A stretch of 8,672 nucleotides of DNA, from positions 1 through 8,672 of the forward strand of contig JANTFN010000064.1 of the NCBI GenBank assembly GCA_024763435.1. The letters run 5' to 3'. The position numbers and the translations under genes are program-made. Source of the DNA: Thermodesulfobacteriota bacterium. GTDB lineage: Bacteria > Desulfobacterota > S145-22. The stretch's first letter is position 1, and every line of letters begins with the position of its first letter. Under the pieces are notes generated by a model. It had not been told where the DNA came from. It worked only from the letters and a program-made list of their open reading frames with translations, and searched no databases. This document shows positions 5,946 to 8,672 of this stretch, in pieces.

Positions 5946-7325
5946 GTGGTGAAAAAAAATCTTTTTGGAACGGACGGAATTCGCGGGATTGCCAATGTAG
6001 AGCCCATGACGGTAGGGACGGCTATGCGGGTTGGCCAGGCGGTTGCGCGGTATTGCAGGAAGAAAAACGGACAGACGCGGATAAAAATTGTCATTGGTAA
6101 AGACACCCGGCTTTCGGGGTATATGCTGGAAACAGCAATTGCCTCGGGAATTTGCTCCATGGGTGCGGATGTCTTACTTGTAGGACCCCTGCCCACACCC
6201 GGCATTGCCTTTATTACAAGCAGCATGCGCGCGGATGCCGGAATTGTGATATCAGCGTCACACAACCCCTTTTACGATAACGGAATCAAGGTATTTTCCG
6301 CCGACGGGTACAAACTGCCGGACAGCGAAGAGCGGTGGATCGAACAGGCGGTTGAACAGATCGATGAATCCATGATTACGCCGACAAAGGATGAAGTTGG
6401 CAAGGCCTTTCGGGTTAACGACGCCATCGGCCGATATGTCGTTTTTTTGAAGGGAACCTTTCCAAGGGCATTAGACCTGGATGGGCTGAAGATTGCCCTG
6501 GATTGCGCAAACGGCGCTGCCTATCGTGTTGCGCCCGCTGTTTTCGAAGAACTTGGCGCGACAGTCTATCCCGTTGGTGTTGACCCGGACGGGACAAACA
6601 TCAATCACGAATGCGGGTCTCTTTTTCCGGGGAAAATACGCGAAGCAGTTCTGAGAACCGGGGCAGATATCGGAATCAGCTTTGATGGCGACGCCGACAG
6701 GGTTATGTTTGCAGATCACAATGGTAAAATAATGGATGGAGATAAAACCCTGGCGATGTGCGCGCTTCATCTGAAAGAGAAAGAGGCGCTTCGGAAAAAT
6801 ACAATTGTAGCGACAGTCATGAGTAATTTTGGGTTGGACAAGGCATTGGAATCCCATGGAATTAATGTGGTCAGGGCAAATGTGGGAGACAGGTATGTCA
6901 TGGAAACCATGCGCCGGGAGGGTTATAATCTGGGGGGCGAGCAGTCTGGCCACATGATTTTTCTCGATTACAACACAACGGGTGATGGCATTGTAACGGC
7001 ACTGCAGGTTCTCTCTGTTATGATGGAAACGGGGAAATCCCTCGCGGAACTTTCCGGTATTATGGAGCCATTTCCACAGGTCATGAAAAATATCCCCGTG
7101 GCGCGCAGGATTGTCCTTGAAAGTGTTCCCGGCATTAAGAAAAAAATGGATGCTGTGGAAAACAAGCTGGGACGTGACGGGCGTATGGTCCTTCGCTATT
7201 CGGGGACGGAACCGATTTTACGGCTCATGTTAGAGGGGGAATCGGAAACGGAAGTTAAACAAATCGCTGAGGAAATGGAGGCATTTTTGAAGGATAAACT
7301 TTCATGCATGGAGGGAGACCTATGA
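5946..7325 (+). CDS. glmM: Phosphoglucosamine mutase
   Basis: GlmM interconverts glucosamine-6-phosphate and glucosamine-1-phosphate on the way to UDP-GlcNAc, the precursor of peptidoglycan and LPS; it is cytoplasmic. The 459-residue product (458 if GTG 5949 is used) is full length and shows all four hexosephosphate-mutase landmarks: the N-terminal FGTDGIRG (7-14), the phosphoserine loop ISASHNP (102-108, with S105 the phosphorylated serine), the metal-binding DGDADR (247-252), the sugar-binding GEQSGH (331-336) and the phosphate-binding RYSGTEP (417-423). The motif set distinguishes GlmM from PMM/PGM enzymes well. The gene begins immediately after the cdaR stop and ends in an ATGA overlap with pdxJ. 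In Firmicutes GlmM binds CdaA and represses it; the adjacency here is compatible with that but does not prove it. Confidence 0.97.
   Translation: MVKKNLFGTDGIRGIANVEPMTVGTAMRVGQAVARYCRKKNGQTRIKIVIGKDTRLSGYMLETAIASGICSMGADVLLVGPLPTPGIAFITSSMRADAGIVISASHNPFYDNGIKVFSADGYKLPDSEERWIEQAVEQIDESMITPTKDEVGKAFRVNDAIGRYVVFLKGTFPRALDLDGLKIALDCANGAAYRVAPAVFEELGATVYPVGVDPDGTNINHECGSLFPGKIREAVLRTGADIGISFDGDADRVMFADHNGKIMDGDKTLAMCALHLKEKEALRKNTIVATVMSNFGLDKALESHGINVVRANVGDRYVMETMRREGYNLGGEQSGHMIFLDYNTTGDGIVTALQVLSVMMETGKSLAELSGIMEPFPQVMKNIPVARRIVLESVPGIKKKMDAVENKLGRDGRMVLRYSGTEPILRLMLEGESETEVKQIAEEMEAFLKDKLSCMEGDL
7310..7314 (+). promoter_or_regulatory. Ribosome binding site fixing the pdxJ start at 7322
   Basis: GGAGG lies 7 nt before ATG 7322. 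This favours 7322 over the in-frame ATG at 7304, which would place the site inside the gene and add six residues not typical of PdxJ. Confidence 0.8.
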
Positions 7326-8050
7326 TTCGTCTGGGAGTTAATATTGATCATGTCGCAACGGTACGTCAGGCGCGCGGGGTGGATTATCCCGACCCTGTTG
7401 CGGCGGCAGCCATGGTTGAGATGGCCGGGGCCGACGGGATTGTGATGCATCTTCGGGAAGACCGGCGCCACATGCAGGATCACGATCTTGCGATATTAAG
7501 AAAAACGGTGAAATCCAGATTGAACCTCGAAATGGCCGCCAATGATGAGATTATTGCAATCGCACTGGATGCATGCCCGGATATGGTCACCCTTGTTCCG
7601 GAACGGAGACAGGAGCTGACAACGGAAGGCGGACTGGATGTCAAGGCTGGTTTTCAAAAACTGGCTTCCATGACGAAAAAGATGCATGCGAAGGGTATTT
7701 TTGTCAGCATGTTTATTGATCCGGACGAAAAAGCGATTACCCTGTCAAAGGACCTTGGAAGTGATGCGGTTGAACTGCACACGGGCCGATATTGTGATGC
7801 CAAAACGGCAGAAGAGCGGAAGAGGGAATTTAAAAGGATACAAAAGGGCGTGGAAATCGGTTTAAAACTTGGTCTTGGTGTCAATGCCGGACACGGATTG
7901 AATTATTTTAATGTTAGACCCATAGCCGCTATTCCTGGTATCGAGGAGTTGAACATCGGGCACAGTATCATCGCACGTGCTATTTTTGTCGGACTTGACA
8001 GAGCTGTGTGTGATATGAAAGACCTGATTCTTGAGGCCGAAGCGAGCTGA
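7322..8050 (+). CDS. pdxJ: Pyridoxine 5'-phosphate synthase
   Basis: PdxJ closes the ring of vitamin B6, condensing 1-deoxy-D-xylulose 5-phosphate with 3-amino-2-oxopropyl phosphate (made by PdxA) to give pyridoxine 5'-phosphate. Its presence implies the DXP-dependent B6 route. The product is 242 residues, the normal length for this TIM-barrel family. Motifs include LGVNIDHVATVRQARG (4-19), MHLREDRRH (42-50, with H43 matching the catalytic histidine), NLEMAA (68-73, with E70 matching the catalytic glutamate), LVPERRQELTTEGGLD (91-106), ELHTGRY (151-157), VNAGHGLNY (187-195, with H191 matching the third catalytic residue) and the phosphate-binding NIGHSIIARA (221-230). The start overlaps the glmM TGA (ATGA). 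The acpS reading frame opens right after its stop, so translation is likely coupled on both sides. Confidence 0.97.
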   Translation: MIRLGVNIDHVATVRQARGVDYPDPVAAAAMVEMAGADGIVMHLREDRRHMQDHDLAILRKTVKSRLNLEMAANDEIIAIALDACPDMVTLVPERRQELTTEGGLDVKAGFQKLASMTKKMHAKGIFVSMFIDPDEKAITLSKDLGSDAVELHTGRYCDAKTAEERKREFKRIQKGVEIGLKLGLGVNAGHGLNYFNVRPIAAIPGIEELNIGHSIIARAIFVGLDRAVCDMKDLILEAEAS

Positions 8051-8062
8051 GTGTCTCGATCC

Positions 8063-8452
8063 ATGGTTAAAGGGATAGGCGTTGATATGGTTGATGTCGC
8101 CCGTTTTCGCGGTGCGCTTGTCAAGTGGCGGGAAAGGTTCATGGACCGCCTGTTTTCCATGGAGGAAAAGGATTTTTGCTTGGGGAAAAAAGACCCCGCC
8201 CCTCATTTTGCGGTGCGCTTTGCCGCGAAAGAGGCGTTTGTCAAGGCATTGGGTACGGGGTTTGGAAGGAATGCGGCGCCAAGGGATATTGAAGTCAAAA
8301 CAGCGGATTCGGGAAAACCCCGTATCCGTGTCTCGGGAAGGGCCGGAAGGGCAATGAAGGCCATGGCCGCGGACAGGGTGTACCTTTCCCTGTCACACGA
8401 CAAAGGCATGGGGATTGCGATGGTCATCCTTGAAGGAAAAGAAACACCGTGA
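8063..8452 (+). CDS. acpS: Holo-[acyl-carrier-protein] synthase
   Basis: AcpS transfers 4'-phosphopantetheine from CoA to a serine of acyl carrier protein, activating fatty-acid synthesis. From ATG 8063 the product is 129 residues, normal for this trimeric family, and begins MVKGIGVDMVDVARF. The metal-binding D8 is in GVDMVD and E57 in RFAAKEAFVKALGTGF (52-67), followed by the C-terminal SLSHDKGMGIAMVILE (109-124). The family's FT-x-x-E segment reads FSMEEKDFC here. A GTG at 8051, directly after the pdxJ stop, is in frame and would add four residues. Neither start has a strong Shine-Dalgarno sequence, and 8063 was chosen because the protein then starts where homologues usually do. It appears to be the last gene of the tight cluster, as a 50-bp gap follows. 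Confidence 0.95.
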   Translation: MVKGIGVDMVDVARFRGALVKWRERFMDRLFSMEEKDFCLGKKDPAPHFAVRFAAKEAFVKALGTGFGRNAAPRDIEVKTADSGKPRIRVSGRAGRAMKAMAADRVYLSLSHDKGMGIAMVILEGKETP

Positions 8453-8491
8453 AATTGACGTATTAATCCCTTAACGGGGAAAACTAAAGAA

Positions 8492-8496
8492 AGGGG
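8492..8496 (+). promoter_or_regulatory. Ribosome binding site of the 3'-truncated ligase gene
   Basis: AGGGG lies 6 nt before ATG 8503 and supports that ATG as the start of a separately translated gene after the 50-bp gap. Confidence 0.65.
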
Positions 8497-8502
8497 CAAA
8501 CA

Positions 8503-8672
8503 ATGACAGAACGGGAAGGATATTTCGAAAAGGAATGGGAAACACAAGCACCGGAAGAGAGAGCACGGCGGCAGAACGCCTGGCTGGCTGAAACGGTTCG
8601 TTATGCTTACGAACATTGCGAAACGGTCAAAGAAAAGATGGATGATGCGGGGACCGCCCCGGAAGCAATAAA
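8503..8672 (+). CDS. N-terminus of a phenylacetate-CoA ligase (PaaK)-like adenylate-forming enzyme, 3' end outside window
   Basis: Only 56 codons are visible, starting MTEREGYFEKEWET and open to the window edge. The pattern of an aromatic residue and Trp-Glu, then a run of Glu/Arg, then ETVRYAYEHCETVKEKMDDAG followed by a Pro, matches the start of PaaK-type AMP-forming CoA ligases, which commonly read as W-x-x-E-T ... L-x-x-T-V-x-Y-A-Y-E-x-x-P-x-Y ... A-G-x-x-P. The usual Pro-x-Tyr after the YAYE helix is changed to ETVKEK. Such enzymes activate aryl acids, or other carboxylates, with ATP and CoA; the substrate cannot be read from this part. The ATP-binding and adenylation motifs lie outside the window, so no gene symbol is given. 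Confidence 0.6.
   Translation, partial: MTEREGYFEKEWETQAPEERARRQNAWLAETVRYAYEHCETVKEKMDDAGTAPEAI

Noticed and set aside
7304..7321. Upstream in-frame ATG for pdxJ at 7304.
   Set aside because: The GGAGG at 7310-7314 would fall inside the gene, no ribosome site precedes 7304, and homologues start near the residues encoded from 7322.
8463..8480. Small inverted repeat TCCC-TTAAC-GGGG-A between acpS and the ligase.
   Set aside because: Only about 3-4 pairs and no T tract after it; too weak to call a terminator.
8455..8487. TTGACG (8455-8460) as a -35 for the CoA-ligase gene.
   Set aside because: No acceptable -10 lies at 16-18 bp; the nearest AT-rich hexamer (AACTAA, 8482-8487) is 21 bp away. 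A promoter is possible but not supported.

Overview
The window is a conserved housekeeping segment of a Gram-negative bacterial chromosome, with every gene on the + strand. The gene order ftsH - folP - cdaA - cdaR - glmM - pdxJ - acpS, a c-di-AMP cyclase module in a proteobacterial-type neighbourhood, and a dihydropteroate synthase with a long N-terminal extension together suggest a deltaproteobacterium in the broad sense (Desulfobacterota / Geobacter-Syntrophus-like lineages). That assignment comes from gene order and protein character as I know them. No 16S or other lineage marker is present, so genus cannot be named.

Layout. Positions 1-690 are the 3' half of purA (adenylosuccinate synthetase), cut by the window edge and ending in a possible weak intrinsic terminator with a T-rich tail. 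Positions 691-1014 form the only long gene-free stretch. It holds a T-rich tract, a strong predicted sigma-70-type promoter (-35 TTGGAA, 17-bp spacer, extended -10 TGG-TATAAT) and about 190-210 nt of potentially structured RNA. That RNA has some 6S-RNA-like features, and it could also simply be the ftsH leader. From 1015 the genes are tightly packed: ftsH (membrane AAA+ zinc protease), folP (folate synthesis), cdaA (membrane diadenylate cyclase), cdaR (YbbR-domain cyclase regulator), glmM (phosphoglucosamine mutase), pdxJ (pyridoxine 5'-phosphate synthase) and acpS (holo-ACP synthase). After a 50-bp gap the 5' end of a PaaK-like adenylate-forming CoA ligase begins and runs off the window.

How the genes work together. 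Gaps from ftsH to acpS are -4 to +30 bp, with GTGA and ATGA stop/start overlaps, so the seven genes look like one operon with translational coupling, probably read from the promoter at 767-795. CdaA, CdaR and GlmM form the known module that joins c-di-AMP synthesis to the first committed step toward UDP-GlcNAc, the precursor of peptidoglycan and LPS. FolP, PdxJ and AcpS supply cofactors (folate, PLP and the ACP phosphopantetheine arm). FtsH provides membrane-protein quality control and, in other bacteria, controls envelope-lipid enzymes.

Most of the window is ordinary core genome. I see no CRISPR, insertion sequence, phage gene, rRNA or tRNA. The item most worth a second look is the structured leader / small-RNA candidate at about 802-990.
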